A DNA stretch of 64,000 bases from Margaritifera margaritifera (GCA_029931535.1 JAQPZY010000735.1:248001-312000); one strand, 5' to 3'; shown: positions 39,171-52,780, counted from the stretch's first letter. The notes: generated by a model from the letters alone, not told the origin. Program-made: numbers and translations.

Positions 39171-39289
39171 AGCTTAGGTGTTTTTAATTAATGTATCATT
39201 CAGTAAAAATGTACAGGATATTACGCTCAGTGAATACATCTGAACTTTTAATTTATAGTGGCAGGAAAAAGTATATTTTCTTTTCTCGT

Positions 39290-39503
39290 TCTCAGAATTG
39301 ACGTGCCAGTGATGAATTTTCTGACCCTCAGACTCCAGAGCCAGAAAAGTTGTATCAGCTCTGAGGCAAAGGAGAGTAAATCTCCTCAAGTTGTTAGAAA
39401 ATTTAAGGAAGAGTGGAAAAGTGAATTTCCGTGGGTGAAAAATGTTTTTAAAGATGGAAATGGAGTGATGATATGTGAGTGGTGTAAGGATGCTGGAAAA
39501 TAA
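39290..39503 (+). pseudogene. TTF-type zinc-finger fragment (ZNF862/hAT-like)
   Basis: VRKFKEEWKSEFPWVKNVF then GVMICEWCKDAGK follows the TTF-finger pattern (F-x2-W...(F/Y)PW......M-x-C-x2-C). The frame stops right after; downstream sequence in another frame still resembles ATVGSSNLQKKYP. This is a second, independent fragment of the same gene family as 36110-36872. Confidence 0.5.
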
Positions 39504-39812
39504 AACCTGTTTGCCACTGTGGGCAGTTCCAATCTTCAAAAAAAGTACCCTAAACTTTGATGCAGAAAGGGTTGTTGTCAAGTTTGTAAAGAGTAAAAAT
39601 AGGAAATAACTGATATGTTATGTTGACAGATGACTTCAGAGTAATCAAAGTCACCAATTGTGATGTTCATCTTTGATATTTGATTAATATATAACTCTCA
39701 TAGTTGTATGGGTATATTTTTGCATTTTGAAATGATTTGAGGAGTTAAAAATAGAATATGTTGAAAGTTAAAAATAAAAAAATGTATGAAATAATCACTT
39801 TTTCTGCAGAAA

Positions 39813-40110
39813 TCCAGGCAGTGACCATTGTCAGCACTGTTATAAAATATTGACAAGGGTCAGCATCAAAAGATGATGTCAATTCCAGCTTGGGAAATGT
39901 ATGTTTTCTATTACATGAAGCCATCTGACTTTGTACATTGTATTTAACAGCTCCAGTTATGGTCACGCAATTAACAACGAAAGTTTGATAATTGCCAATA
40001 ATTAATCTGAATTCAAGTTATTGCTGAAATGAATAATAATTTGGAAAATTGTCAAATCTTGGTTGTTCATAGATTTTAATTTCCAACAAATTTAGGGCCT
40101 TCAGCATGGA
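39813..40110 (+). repeat. Dispersed repeat family R1, copy 1
   Basis: Shares 'ctgttataaaatattgacaa', 'gaagccatctgactt' and 'aagtttg' landmarks with 49138-49385, 53493-53770 and (inverted) 54985-55190. Confidence 0.8.
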
Positions 40111-40319
40111 TAACCCCTGTGTAAACATGTATCTTACTATTTGCTCATTTTTGTAATGGGAAAATATACAAACTAAATAAAATAGATATTAAAGTATGCA
40201 GTTTTCTCTTTGTGACTTTTGGAATATATGGTTATTGAGACAAAAAATTTGTAAACTAATTTCTTTGAATAGTAGTTGGCATGTTTCTATATGTGGCCTT
40301 ATTGCGTTACAACTACAGT

Positions 40320-40440
40320 TAATGTGGCAGAGTGGATAAAGTGTGTGACTTAGAAACACACACACTTGACTTTAGAGCATGATGTCGTGAGTTCGCAACA
40401 ACTGGCGGGAACATTTCTTTCTTTTTTTTCCTTCCATGAT
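40320..40440 (+). repeat. tRNA-like (pol III promoter) segment linked to R1 copy 1
   Basis: GTGGCAGAGTGGATAAAGTG resembles an A box and GAGTTCGCAAC a B box. The paralogous segment at 54065-54190 follows R1 copy 3 at a similar distance. It cannot fold as a functional tRNA; it is probably a SINE head. Confidence 0.5.
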
Positions 40441-40631
40441 GCTATAATGTCTAGTACAGTATTACTTTTCTTACCACTTACCATCCGTCCATTAGCACAA
40501 GTTTGTTATTGCTGCTCCTCCTAAACTACTTGGAGGATTTCCATGAAACTTTACACACACATTCGTCCCATGGTCTAGTTGGTCCTAGATGAAATGGTGC
40601 TGCTCGGATATCCAACAGGGCCAACATAGTG

Positions 40632-42310
40632 GCCATCTTGAAACTCTTTTTATCACTTCTCCTCCTGAATGGATGGTCTTATCAACATGGAGTTTCACTA
40701 AAAGACTTCCAATGATGTCTAGTTGGTCTTTAATGAAAATGGTGTAGATCTGACATCTGTTACGGAATTATGTCTCATTTCTGTTAAATAATGGTATACA
40801 TGTAGTTTTATTAGTTTACGACCTCTGTATAATAGTCTAATAGGTGTTGTTTTACAGAGTACACATATACGGTAATTTCAATTTGACCCAGTACATTGGT
40901 CCTGGGATAATCAATATTGTCGGTGAAGCATTAGTCATGCCACGTGATCCAGCGAGTGGGGTTTGTACTTTTGACCTGACCTGGATTTCACAATCCAAAA
41001 ATGATTCATTTTGTTGACCAGAAGTTAGATAGTAAGTTCATAAATACTGAGTTGTTATTCTAAGACGGAATAAAAAATGGGTTTTGTTTGTTTCAATGAC
41101 GCAGTACAGAAACTATAAAATAAGATGTAATCACAGTGTTCGTCATTCTACATAGTTTCGTCAGCTTGAGAGGTCTTTAACGAAATTGGTTCTTTGTATA
41201 TGATATTCTTGTTCAGAGATATTATTATACAGTACATTTTGAATTTAGTACTGCTACTTCAGAAATATTTTCTAGACAGTACATTTTTGGGATTAACTAC
41301 TGATATTTAAGAATTATACAGCTCTGTTAGAATTATCGGGAACATCTCTAGAACTTGTGTGATATTCTATATTCACAAGGATTACTTGGAATTAATAACA
41401 CTTGGATATAACTGATTCTTGTTGGTACGCCAGCACATTGGAGGTTTCATTCGGAACATTCTCCATTTGGAATAAATTGGATTAACTTCCGGATCAGTGA
41501 ACATTAGATCAGTTTAGAACTTTTAAGAATATTCTTTACTGTAAGTTTTTTTTAATTCTTTCACTTTGATTGTTTGTTGAAATATTATTATATTTTAGGA
41601 AATTAAATATTTGTGTTTTAAATCTTGAAAGCTTGTTTGAGTCTTTTCTTTTGTTATATTACCCTGAGTCATAACACATCCAATATTCCTGCTATAGCAG
41701 CCATCTTGAAAGTCTTGTTATCACTACTCCTCCTGAATGGATGGTCATATAAACATGGGATTTTCACTGAAAGACTTCTTATGAAGTCTAGTTGGTCCAA
41801 AATGAAAATTGTGCCAATCTGAAGTCCATTATATCCGCCATGACAGCCATCTTGAAAATCTTATCTCTACTTCTCCTGAACAGAAAGTTATATTGATGTG
41901 GGGTTTTCACTAAAAGACTTCTTATGATGTCTAGTTGGCCCTAAATAAAATTAGGGTGGATCTCACATCCAATATAGCCACCATGGCAGTCATTTAAAAA
42001 ATCTTGTTATCACTCTTTTACTGTAATGGATGGTCATATCAACATGCGATTTTCACTAGAATAGTTGTTATGATGTCTAGTTGGTCCTAAATGAAAATGG
42101 TGCCGCTCTGATGTCCAATATGGCTGCCATTACAGCCATCTTGAAAATCTTTTATCGGTACTCCTTCAGAATGGATGGGCATATCAACATTGGGTTTTCA
42201 CTAAAAGACTCATTATCATGCCAACTTGGTCCTAAATGAAAATGGTGCTGATCTGTCATCCATCATCTGATGTCCATTAGTACAAGTTTGTTATCGCTAC
42301 TCCTCCTAAA
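40632..42310 (+). repeat. ~146-bp degenerate tandem satellite
   Basis: Units start with CCATCTTGAAAATCTT near 40632, 41701, 41847, 41990 and 42136 (periods 143-146 bp). The array is interrupted by a solo LTR at 40758-41676. Another block lies at 50850-51415. Confidence 0.8.
40758..41676. mobile_element. 919-bp solo LTR
   Basis: Begins TGTTACGG and ends GAGTCATAACA, like the termini of the 56.4-63.1 kb LTRs (TGTTACGA...ATACATAACA). It is flanked by CATC on both sides (40754-40757, 41677-41680). The uninterrupted satellite unit (GACATCCAATATGGC) confirms the empty site. Contains TATAAAAT near 41116. Confidence 0.75.
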
Positions 42311-43764
42311 TTACTTTCAGGATTGCCTCGAAAATATTTATTTATATAGACACATATATACATACATAAACATGCACATATAGATTAAGGTCCCTGATCA
42401 TAACTATCAAGTCATGTATAACATAATTTTCCATGGCATTGTGAGCTGTGCCTTGCACTGTGTTTGAAAGAAGTCTCATCATGATCAGTGTCATTGTCTT
42501 CTACACTTTGATGAAGTATATCTGGTCTACCTGGGCTTGGAGAGAAAGGGGTGTTAGAGGTGTTATATATATATAGGCACTATAAGGCTTGTGCCTGCCT
42601 GTGCAGGTGAAGGTATAAAGAAGTGGGGTCTTGCTTGGTTAGCTCTACATGCACTTGGATTTTCATTATCTTGATTAGTGGCATGGTCTTCTATAATTTG
42701 ATGAAGTGTATCTGGGTTTTGACTTTGTGTGAGTGATGAGGCTGCTAATTGATAAAGCTAGGCAATCAGGGAATACTTAAACTGTCACTGAAAAATGTAC
42801 AAAAAAATGTTTCTCATGTTAAGTAGCCGATTACAAAAACTTGCGCAGTAGTGATTTGAATTCCATATTTTTGGGGAGGGGTGGGTGACTTTACAAATGA
42901 AAGTTGCCAAGAAAACAAAGTTAAGAAACAGCTGGCCCAAATTTGTTACCTGTGCAGCACGTTTTAATGGCTAATTAACATTGTACAATACAATAATTCT
43001 CTTCATTACATTTGTTGTGCATTTAGTTCAGATGACTGAAAAGAAAAATCATTAAAAGAAATGCAAGGAACAGAATTATTTTTATTTTATCTCTCTACAT
43101 GGCCGGGGGTGGGGGTGGGGTGATTTTAAATCTATATCACTTTTGACATATAAAGCTGTATGGTTTGGTTTCAACAGTGTTTATTTCAAACACCATCACA
43201 AAATAACAAATCATGAGAGACAGAGGATTAAGCAAAAAGATTAAACTATTTTTTGATTCTATATAATATTTATTCAAGAAAACATCTTCACATATAAGTC
43301 ACAGCGATGCAATATCATATGAGTCAGTAGAAAGCTGGAAGTTTATTAAAATCTGTATCAATTCTAACAATCAATACTTGCCTACAGACATAAAGTAGTT
43401 AGTTCATAACAAAATATAAATATATACATGATTAATTTGAGTATAAATTTGAGTATATGTAATTATTGCAAAGATCATATAATAGAGAAAAGATAGAATA
43501 GATAGGTGTGGCTGTGATCCATGTATTAATTTGAAAAATGTTTTCATGATTTTAAGAAGGTTTGCACTGCCAATAAAATATGTGTATTAATTTCATCAGA
43601 ATACATGAAATTGCCAATTAATAATATTTTCATTATGTATCATACATTATCTTCGTTAGAACTAGCAAATGTTTATAATTAACAGAATGATCACATTTTT
43701 TTCAGTATCATAAAGTAAGCATATTCCCCCCCCCCCCCAAAAAAAAGAGATAATGATGTAGATA
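42311..43764. other. Non-coding stretch
   Basis: No gene seen. Contains G-rich GGGGGTGGGGGTGGGG near 43105 and a poly-C run near 43727-43737. Confidence 0.5.
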
Positions 43765-43940
43765 AATTGGTCTCTCTCTCTCTCTCTCTCTCTGAACCTC
43801 TTTAAAGCATGCTTGCAGGAGTCATAAAAAGTAAACCACTCCCATTTTTTAGAGACCACATCAACTCTATGGTGGTCATCAGATGCGACTCAGCAAGAAA
43901 GCATGGTGTGCAAAGCTATTCTCTGCGAGAAGCTGCCACA
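43765..43940 (+). repeat. Dispersed repeat family R2, copy 1, after a (TC)n tract
   Basis: The (TC)n tract then 'gcatgcttg', 'ggagtcataaa', 'gaccacat' and 'gcatggtgtgcaaagctatt' match the copy at 50575-50745. Confidence 0.7.
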
Positions 43941-44234
43941 ACTCCGTCATGATGCGCGGAGAGATGGTGGAGGTTTTTTTTCATAATCCTCTCTACTCTC
44001 CACCCCCACCACAAAGCATTGACAATTGAAAAATCACATCAGCAGTACTGTACCATAACTGGAATTTACTGCATCTCTCCAAATAAAAGAGGAAGAGAGT
44101 GCATCTTCCAGGAGAAACTACTGTACCATCCTTAAGGACATAACAGCTATTTCTCAGAGGATTGATTGCACTCCCCTGAATAAAAGAAAGACGAGCAGCA
44201 AAATCCCTGATAAGATAGTATGTCTTCTAAGAAG

Positions 44235-44371
44235 TTTATTTTTGTTTTTGTGGGTTTAATGCCATTTTTCAGCACATGATAGGCTATACATGGCGGCCAG
44301 TATATCTGGTGGAGGAAGAAACCAGGAAAACCCTGGGAAGAACCACCGACCCACAGGAAGTTACTGGCAAG
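44235..44371 (+). mobile_element. SINE-like element, second copy
   Basis: ~85% identical to 36256-36391. CTAAGA(A)G occurs on both flanks (44227 and 44372), a candidate target duplication. Confidence 0.7.
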
Positions 44372-44989
44372 CTAAGAGATGGCAGCATCTGTTTCTAAGT
44401 GCTATAAGCTTGCTGTGATCGAGTGCACCTCTTATGACTATAGGAGGGAGGCAAAGCACCATCTAAAGCACAAGCACTGTCTTACCCTGGGTGGGTGTAG
44501 AACTGAACCCTATTATGGAGTGAGGTTGCACCCCCCCCCCTCACGGGGGAAGTGTCAATATTAATATTATCGGTATCCAAGGTCAGGTGATTAGCAATTC
44601 TTGCAACCCCAAGAGGGTAATGCGTCATTATAGCTTTTTTAGTTCTGAGGAAAGTTTTTTCCATAGATCTAGATCTCCATTGACTTAGGTGTCTAGTCAT
44701 TGACCAGTGTCACCAATCAGCGATTACTGAGCATCAGTCACAATACTGATCACCAGCCACCGGGCATCAAGAACACATGTCAAATCTAGGTATAGGGTCA
44801 GGAATCAGATTGAAATGCCCCCTGCCTCCACATTACCTAATTACCCAACTACAGGGACAGAGCCTGCATTTGTACATGCTACCAGCAAAGGAGATCGAAC
44901 CAATGTCCCCTCCTTCCCCATGCTCCCATTCAACCCTTTTAAAATGTAGAGTTTCCCATTTCAAGGGAGAGATCATCCTGTACCATCAT

Positions 44990-45518
44990 GGATGTCTTCT
45001 ACATGTATATGGCCCTCTACAAGTATGGGTGCTGAGGTTCGTAGACCACCACACTTTACTTACGAGAGGTCATCATGGAAGGAGATGGTTAGTCCCCCTT
45101 CCCCAAGAGGCCTAAGAGGGACGAGAACAATTCTTGCCATTCAGACAAAGCACCAATTAGGGACAGTTCAGTTGCTCTCTTTGAAAAGTCATAGAACATC
45201 CATGTCCCTACTTCCCGGGCTTTGCTGCAGAGGGATCATTCTGGGTCTAATTCTCCTGTATCCCATCGAAGTTTGGAGCAGGAAGATGATAATGCATTGT
45301 CTATCATAGTAGATTCTCCGGAATTTGCTGATGATCAAGAGGAGAGGTTACACCCTCCTGTCCTAGGATCACCAAACCCCTTCCACCAAGTGGGTCATAT
45401 GGTCAAAGAGGAGGAGACATGGTCATTCAACAAGGCCTTAAATGAGATATACTGCCTCCTTACCCCTGATACCCCAATATATCGATGCATCAATAATTTT
45501 TCCATAACGCTTCAATAA
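44990..45518 (+). pseudogene. Possible DIRS-like gag remnant
   Basis: The frame 45222-45518 (ALSIIVDSPEFADDQEERLH, then TWSFNKALNEIYCLLTP) has the acidic/proline-rich character and position expected upstream of the reverse transcriptase relic at 47.2-48.3 kb. Weak support. Confidence 0.25.
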
Positions 45519-47190
45519 GTGAAGAATCGATACAAAACGATACTTACCCTATACAAGTTAGTTTAATCTTCAGCAGTCGTGAATAATAATTAGTTGTTTG
45601 CCTTTTTATTCTTCAAATTGAGAATACATCTGAGACAGCCGTAGCAGGCATATGCATTCATTTCTGTCAGTAAAAAATAAAAACTATTGACAACACCCAC
45701 TCGCCTTCTACAAATTAGCACAAAGTGACTAACTCACATGGTTCAAAATCTGCCCCCCTCCCACCAATTTCAAGCTGATTATTTTATCCCGTCAGCATGT
45801 TCAGCTACTGATAACATATATCAACATAAAGAAGACATTCCAGATTTGTTCTCCATATATGATCTAAGTACTTTACTGCTCATTTAATAACCACTTTTAC
45901 GCTAAGTTTATCTGTTGCTTCATATCTTGTCTACTTGGATCAAATTTGAAGGCCAAATGCAGTGAAATATGTTACATTCAATTCTGATTGTTGGTAATTG
46001 TTTATTCAAGCCCAGGGTAGACAATAACCACCAATCAGAACTAACTGTAGCTTGTTAACTGCATGACACAATTGATGTATTGGAATCCAAACTCAATCCA
46101 AACAGATACAAAGCAATATAGAAACTTGGTGCAACAGTGGCTTTTAAATGATCTGTAATGTACTTAAATTGTACATGGGGAACAAATTTGTAATTTCTCC
46201 TTTTATGCTGATATATGTAATCAGCATCTGAACGTGCTGACTGGATTGAAAAAGAACAAATTAGTACAGAATTAGCAATTTGTAGACGGTGAGTGGGTGT
46301 TGGCAATAATTTCCTTTTTCACTGACAGAAACGAGTGCCTGTGGCCACGGCAGTTGTTTTGCATCTGCTGGAAGTACAACGCGAAGGATTTGGTTGTTAG
46401 TTACATGTTTCTCCACTTCCTTATTCGGACTTGTTTTAAATAAGATTTTCTTTGCAAGAGGAAATTGCACTATTTCTTCTGTTTTGAAGATAACACCGTA
46501 ATGCCTTCCAACTTTAAGTGAAGACAAGAAATTGGTAATAAGATGTTTCAAAGCATGCATGCAGTGCAAAACAATTGGCGTAGTGACCAAGATGAGTCCT
46601 GCATCTGATCAAATGGAGCAGGCTGAAATGGCCTAAAAAGTGTAATTAAAGTCACCGACAACTAACAGGTAGTCTGTTCGGAAGTATTTTTTTTTTTTAT
46701 CTTGTCAAGGATGAGAATGGCATATTAACAGATGATAAGTCTATGTCTGTCTGTAATTCGCATACTGAAAATGTAACCAATATGTCAACATAGGGTTCAT
46801 TCCCCTTCCTGGCCCATGACCCCCACCCCTTGGACACTGCATCTTTGCAAGGAGGATTTCGTCGGGGTTGTTTGCCTCTATGTTAAATCATTAGATGCTA
46901 GAGTTAAAGGTCCTTAGTGACTATAACATCACACACTGATCTGTTCTCAGCCACTTCCTCCAGTCTTCTGAAGGAAGAATCGTTATCTACTGTTGTCTTG
47001 CAATGGTTGTTGGAGACTGTATCAAGACACGCATTGTCTATGACCCTGGCTTTGTCGGCAGAGCTCCTACATCTTGACAGAGATGTCACATTGGATACGT
47101 CTTAGGACTGCACCCTGGATCTGAGACTTTATTCGGCAGTCTCATTCCTGCCATTGCATATCAGGATTTTAAGGACCAGCAAAATAGGTC
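45519..47190. other. Non-coding or unassigned
   Basis: Overlapping short frames on both strands near 46900-47105 have no recognised domain; part may belong to the DIRS-like relic. Confidence 0.4.
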
Positions 47191-47197
47191 CCTTGCG

Positions 47198-48290
47198 TTG
47201 CTTACTGGCCCGTCAAAACCAGCCAATAAACAAACACAGCCCGATCGAGCCGTGCTGCAATCCAATTTCCAAATAAGAGGATGCAATCACAACAGCAATT
47301 TAGCCAACCGTTCTATAAGCCCACTCTACAACAATCATACTTGGGACGGAGAAGCTGGAGAGGCAATGGAAGGTGATGAAGACTACTGTCTCCTCCCCGT
47401 TTCTCAAGAAATGGGGGCGGGGTATTTGGAGGGTTTTCCGAGGACACCTCACCTCTCCTGTAGTGCACACCTCTTTAATACAAGTAGATTCTTGATTAGC
47501 TGTCTTTCAGAGGTCTGGTTGAACATCACAGAAGATTTCTGTGAGAGGAAACCTTCAAGATGGAAACTGCAGCATCAATTCAGAATACTAATCAGACCCA
47601 TAGACAGGGCATTTTCCATCGATCTTTGGGATGCATACTCCACACCCTGATCTTTCCTCCACACAAGAAATACATCTGATTTTCAATTAGACAGGAGGTA
47701 TTCAATTCTGAGTCATGCCGTTTGGTCTAGCCTCGGCGCCCAGGGTCTTCAACAGAGTTATGGCTGTCTACTTTAGGTATCTGGGGATTCAGCTCATCCA
47801 GTACTTTGAAAACTGACTGCTGCACAACAGTCACAAGCAGTCCCTATTTTGTTATATGACCCACTTTTGGTTCGTATTGACTCAGTTGGGACTTATTCCC
47901 AACCAAGAGAAATCAGATCTCATTCCTTCTCAGGATTTTATGTAGATAGGATTTAATTTTCTTCCCTTTCAGGATTGGGTTTGTGTTCCCCCATAAAGGA
48001 TACATCTAATCCTGGAAATGTTGAGGACTTTACAGGCCAGGACTTCCTTGTCAGCTTGCCTTTATCTCTCACTTCTGGGAACCTTGAATTCTGTGGCGGA
48101 CCTGGCATCCCTAGGGAGACTCCATTTACGTCCTCTTTGGTTTCTTTTGTTCACACCAGGATTCGCTTTCAGATCAAATTTCTCAAGGGTCGACTTTACA
48201 TTACCCTCTCAAGTTGTGCTACAATCGAGACAAGATTATGATGGGAGTTCCTCTGCTCCCGACAGATTCACAAAGAGAATAAAACTGTTA
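47198..48290 (+). pseudogene. DIRS-like reverse transcriptase/RNase H relic
   Basis: Broken across frames: FSIDLWDAYSTP, then MPFGLASAPRVFNRVMAV, a catalytic box position eroded to YFEN, LGLIPNQEKSDLIPSQDF, and (48018 onward) LQARTSLSACLYLSLLGTLN and LGRLHLRPLWF. The phrase LPFGLA(S/T)APRVF and the LNS...LGRLHLRPLQ segment are typical of DIRS/Ngaro-type tyrosine-recombinase retroelements. Multiple stops; no recombinase seen. Confidence 0.6.
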
Positions 48291-48299
48291 ATACTTTAA

Positions 48300-49137
48300 A
48301 TAATGTTTAGGGTTTGACTTTAAATTATGCATGTAACTTAGTTCCTTGTTGATCCTTTTAATGTACTTTTTGAAAACATGATTATTATTACTTTGCAGGT
48401 TAGGGTCAGACCGGTCTGCCATTTGCAATCTCACCAGTGCAACCTGAAGGTAAGTAAGCAAAATGTACACATTTTTTATTTTTACCTTCTTTTTCACAGA
48501 CACTTCTAGGAATTTTACGTTTTTACTTGATTCATAGAAATTTGAACAAACTTACGCACTGACTTGATGAGAGGCACACCATTTCGGTTTCCCTTCAACA
48601 GCATAGATTTATCCTATTGTTACAGAGGAAAAGAAATCCTCTGACAGTTACATTCCAAATAACAACCACTGTTATTTAAAATAAAGAAAAGAACAAAAAA
48701 CACTGAATTTACACTGAAATGTGAAGCACATTCTTAGTCCTTAATCAGTAATGGCAATACACACTGTCATCAACAGCTCGTGTTCACGAGGTTGAATAAA
48801 CACAACCCTTAACCAGCTATATTCTGATACAAATAGGGCCTACTGCATGTGTCTGGTAAGGAAAGGACCAATCAATTTGCAGGGTGGGGGTGCAGGGTCT
48901 GCGATTTTCCTTCTGACCGGAGTATTTTTATTTTTCATTACAAGAAAATTTTTTAAGAAGTAAAATGAAGTATGGATCAAGGTCTTTTTCCCCCGCAAAT
49001 CAGAGCAAGACAGTTGTTTTCAAGCTTTTAAAAAAGAATCCTATTCATTTCTTCCCCCTCCCCTCTTAGAAATTTTAATGATCTGCCCCTAACAGAGACT
49101 TGACTTAAGGGGATGTTCTACAAACATCAAAGCAGCA
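48300..49137. other. Non-coding stretch
   Basis: No feature supported. Confidence 0.5.
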
Positions 49138-49385
49138 GCCATTGTCAACACTGTTATAAAATATTGACAAGAATTAGCATCAAATGAATATATCAGTTTC
49201 AGTTTCGGAAGGTGTGTGATTTATATTACACACAAAGCCAACTGACTTGGAGCATCATATTTAATAGCCCCATTTGTAACCCAGCAATGAACAGTGGAAG
49301 TTTGTTAATTTTCTGCAATTAAACAAAATAAAATTTATTGCTGAAATGAACAATTATGTGGGAAAATTTTCATGATTGCAAGATT
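49138..49385 (+). repeat. Dispersed repeat family R1, copy 2
   Basis: Contains 'cactgttataaaatattgac', 'aagccaactgactt' and 'gaaatgaacaatta' landmarks. No tRNA-like segment follows. Confidence 0.75.
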
Positions 49386-50574
49386 AATCCTTCTCTCCCG
49401 ATCTGTGATAGTTAATTTGAATCAAAGATTGTTCATGTTTCTTATGCAAAGAAATATGTGGAATGCCGTGTGGGGACAGACCATAGTAGGTGAACCATCT
49501 TTAATTGCCTTGATACCTCAAATTGCCTGATTTCGAAGGGTCATGGGTCGGGGGCTAGACCACCAGTCGGACCCTGCCTTGAATTCATGTATTGCTGTGC
49601 CATCAGTGGCATAGCAAGATATTTTGATAGCTTGGGCAGTTGCTATGCCACAGTGTGCCTTACAACTCTGAAGCAAACCAAACATACAACAAATCTTGTA
49701 TACTTTTCGATTTGGCAAACGAAATAAAAAAGAAAATTCCAATCCAATATCCTGGATTGTTTTAGGTACCTTTTGTCCAGTTTTCATGAAAAAAAGCGCA
49801 GTCATGTAGACATCTGTCTTTGTCAATTCTGCATCCATCTCTCTCTCTCAAAGAAATCTGGTAAATGGTATTTTCAGTTGACTTTTAGCTGATAATGAAA
49901 TCAAGTTTTTGATATTCTATTTTTGTCATGTTGAGACAACGCGCATCCAATTCTTTAGCCCCCAACTTTAATCCTTTCATTCGCAATTTGTGCTCGCCTT
50001 CTGTTATTCTTGTGATTTAATTTAGCATCTTTTCCCAATCATGGATAATTTTAAATAATGATATTCACTTTTAGATTTAAATTGGTGTCCTGCAGCCCAG
50101 CAAGCTCACATCCTACTCTCTCTCTCCATATTAAAAAAAGATATATGTAAATATATTAATATACATATACATGTAGCTAAGAACGTCTTCACAAACAATG
50201 GCACTTTAATGTCGATGTATCTGCTTCAGACAGATATGATTGTGAATAGAACCATGTTTTACCAGTTTGATCATGCTTTTTTTTTTTTAAATAGTGGCTG
50301 CATATAAAACTTTTTTAACAAATATACAGCATTGTTTATATAGTACTTTGGGGCAACAAAATGCATGTATAGTTTTAGCAACCATGCGCACATTGCCTCT
50401 CCCTCTCTCTTTCTCTCTCTCTCACAAAAGAATTTGATGATTTTATACATTGTATTTTCATTTGACATTCAGCTGATAACTTGATGTTATATAAAATTTG
50501 ATTTGGAAGAGAGAGAAAAAAATATATGTCCGTTAATTTATAAGGGCAGTGATGTAGATAACTAAGTGCCCCAC
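49386..50574. other. Non-coding stretch
   Basis: Microsatellites and short frames only. Confidence 0.5.
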
Positions 50575-50745
50575 TGTGCTCTCTCTCTCTCAATGAAACT
50601 CCTTACTGCATGCTTGCTGGGGTCATAAACAGTCAATCACGCCCACTTTATCGACACCACATCCACTACACAGTAGTGGTTGGATGTGACTCCATAAGAA
50701 AGTGTGGTATGCAGAGTTATTCTCTAGTTTCCAACATTACTCCTG
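50575..50745 (+). repeat. Dispersed repeat family R2, copy 2
   Basis: See 43765-43940. Confidence 0.7.
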
Positions 50746-50849
50746 GATTTATCAATTTTTTTGTATGTCACGCTTATAAGACGACCCCTATTCTGCATGA
50801 ATAGAATTTAAAGTAAAAAAAACATCGACTTATAAGCGAGTATATACGG

Positions 50850-51415
50850 TACTCCTCCTGAATGGATGGTCATATCAACATGGTGTTTTTACTAAACAAC
50901 TTCTTGTGATGTCTAGTTGGTCCTAATGGTGCCATTCATACATTCAATATGCCTGCTACATTGAATATCTTGAAAATCTTGTTATCACTATTTCTCCTAA
51001 AATAAATGGTCATATCAGCATGGGGTTTTTACTGAAAGACTTCTTACAGTATGTTGTCAAGTTGGTTGTAAATGCAAATGATGCCATTCTGACTTCTAAT
51101 ATGACTGCCATAATGACCATTTTGAAAATCTTGTCACTACTTTCTTCTAGATGGCTGGTCATGTCGACATTGTGCTTTCACCAAAAAATTCTTATGATGT
51201 CTAGTTGATGCCAATCTGATGTTGAATATGGCCACCATGGTATCCATCTTGAAAATCTTGTTATCGTTGCTCCTCCAAAGTGGAAAGTCATATCAACATG
51301 GGGTTTCCACCAGAAGACTTCTTATGATGCCTTGTTGGTCCTAAATAAAAATGGTTCCAAGGTGACATCCATTATGTCCACCACAGCAGTTAATTTGAAA
51401 ATCTTGTTATTGCTG
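50850..51415 (+). repeat. Second block of the ~146-bp satellite
   Basis: Units of 'ctcctcctgaatggatggtc' ... 'ttcttrtgatgtctagttgg' ... 'ttgaaaatcttgttatc' recur about four times. Confidence 0.8.
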
Positions 51416-52780
51416 AAGAATATCAAAGATGGTTTCAACACTCTACAGTTAGAAGGAAGAAATGGTCTTGAATTCCTGGAAATTCTTTTCAGCCAGTAGA
51501 ATGTCAGTCCCTTCGAGTGACTCTTGTTTTAGCTTGGTTTTGAATATAGTGAATGGAGAGGCTTGTGAAGAAATTATTGAACATTTCAACAACATCTTGT
51601 ATAGGTGTTGCTGTGTCATCAGTTTACTTAAGTCTAAGGGGAAAACAACTGTTTTTGGATGGATTCAGTTCATTTTGATATTTGCATGATGTCTTGGTAC
51701 TCTTACTTTCATAAGTAGATAGTGTTCTTTTGCTTTATCAATCAGGAATGTGGTTTTATACCTCCATTTTCTATAGTTTTTTTATATCTATCTTGAGCTT
51801 ATATCATCATTGTTTTAAGACAGGTTCTGTAATGAGTGAGATCTTACTATATGCATGAGATCTTGCATCTGGTTGGCAGACCTTGTTTCCTCTAGACGTG
51901 GAGACATTTTCATACAGGTTTGATAAAACTTTTTATTGGTTGCTATCATCAAGATATTGCACAAGTTTGATTATTAGCAAGATACTGCATATTAACTATG
52001 TTTTTATTTTTGGAATTCATTTTTATCCAACTACAGTACAACAAGTAAATGTAAAATTGACATAAAGTTTTGAAGATAGTTTACATAGGGCTGTGTTCTT
52101 ACAACACTACATGTTAGGGATGAGTATTTGCCAGAAAATTGTATTGCTATATATTGCAATACACATTTACCATATTGCAATACATATCGATACATATTGA
52201 AAACAATCGTTCCTTGTATTTTTGCCATCCAGTCAGCCTGATAAGTAGTTACAGTATTCATATATGCCTCTATTTCATGAAAATATTTTCTTCACCTTGA
52301 ATTTTATTAATAAATCATTACACAAAAAGTATCTATTGTTTATCATTTTTATATTTTTAAAAATAAATTTGCAAAATTATTAAGTTTTTAGTTTAGAAAA
52401 CTTTAAAAAAATCTACCTAATCCTGTAAACCTTTGCATTTTGACTAGTTCACTCAGTTATTCCTGAGCATCAGAACTTTTCTATATGTTCAAAAAACAGT
52501 TAAATAATATAATTTGTTCATGATATTTTTTATCATTCTGCAAAACCTGTACTGACTAGATTAATTTATTGTGTAGAAAGCATTGTTTTATAAATCTGAA
52601 CATAATGAAAGGTTTAATTATGGCTAGATCAGTCACTAAAAATTCATTTTAAAATCCATGCCTGATGAAAATATTGTACTTTACAACCCTGAATGTGAAA
52701 TTTGCAATTGACTTTGTTATTGCCACATGCTAAGGTCTTTATGCAGATGATGAATATTTGGATTTCGGCTGAACAAACTT
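51416..52780. other. Non-coding stretch
   Basis: No supported feature. Confidence 0.5.

Noticed and set aside
40320..40440. Functional tRNA gene
   Set aside because: Box-like motifs exist but no cloverleaf with paired acceptor arms can be formed; treated as a tRNA-derived repeat.
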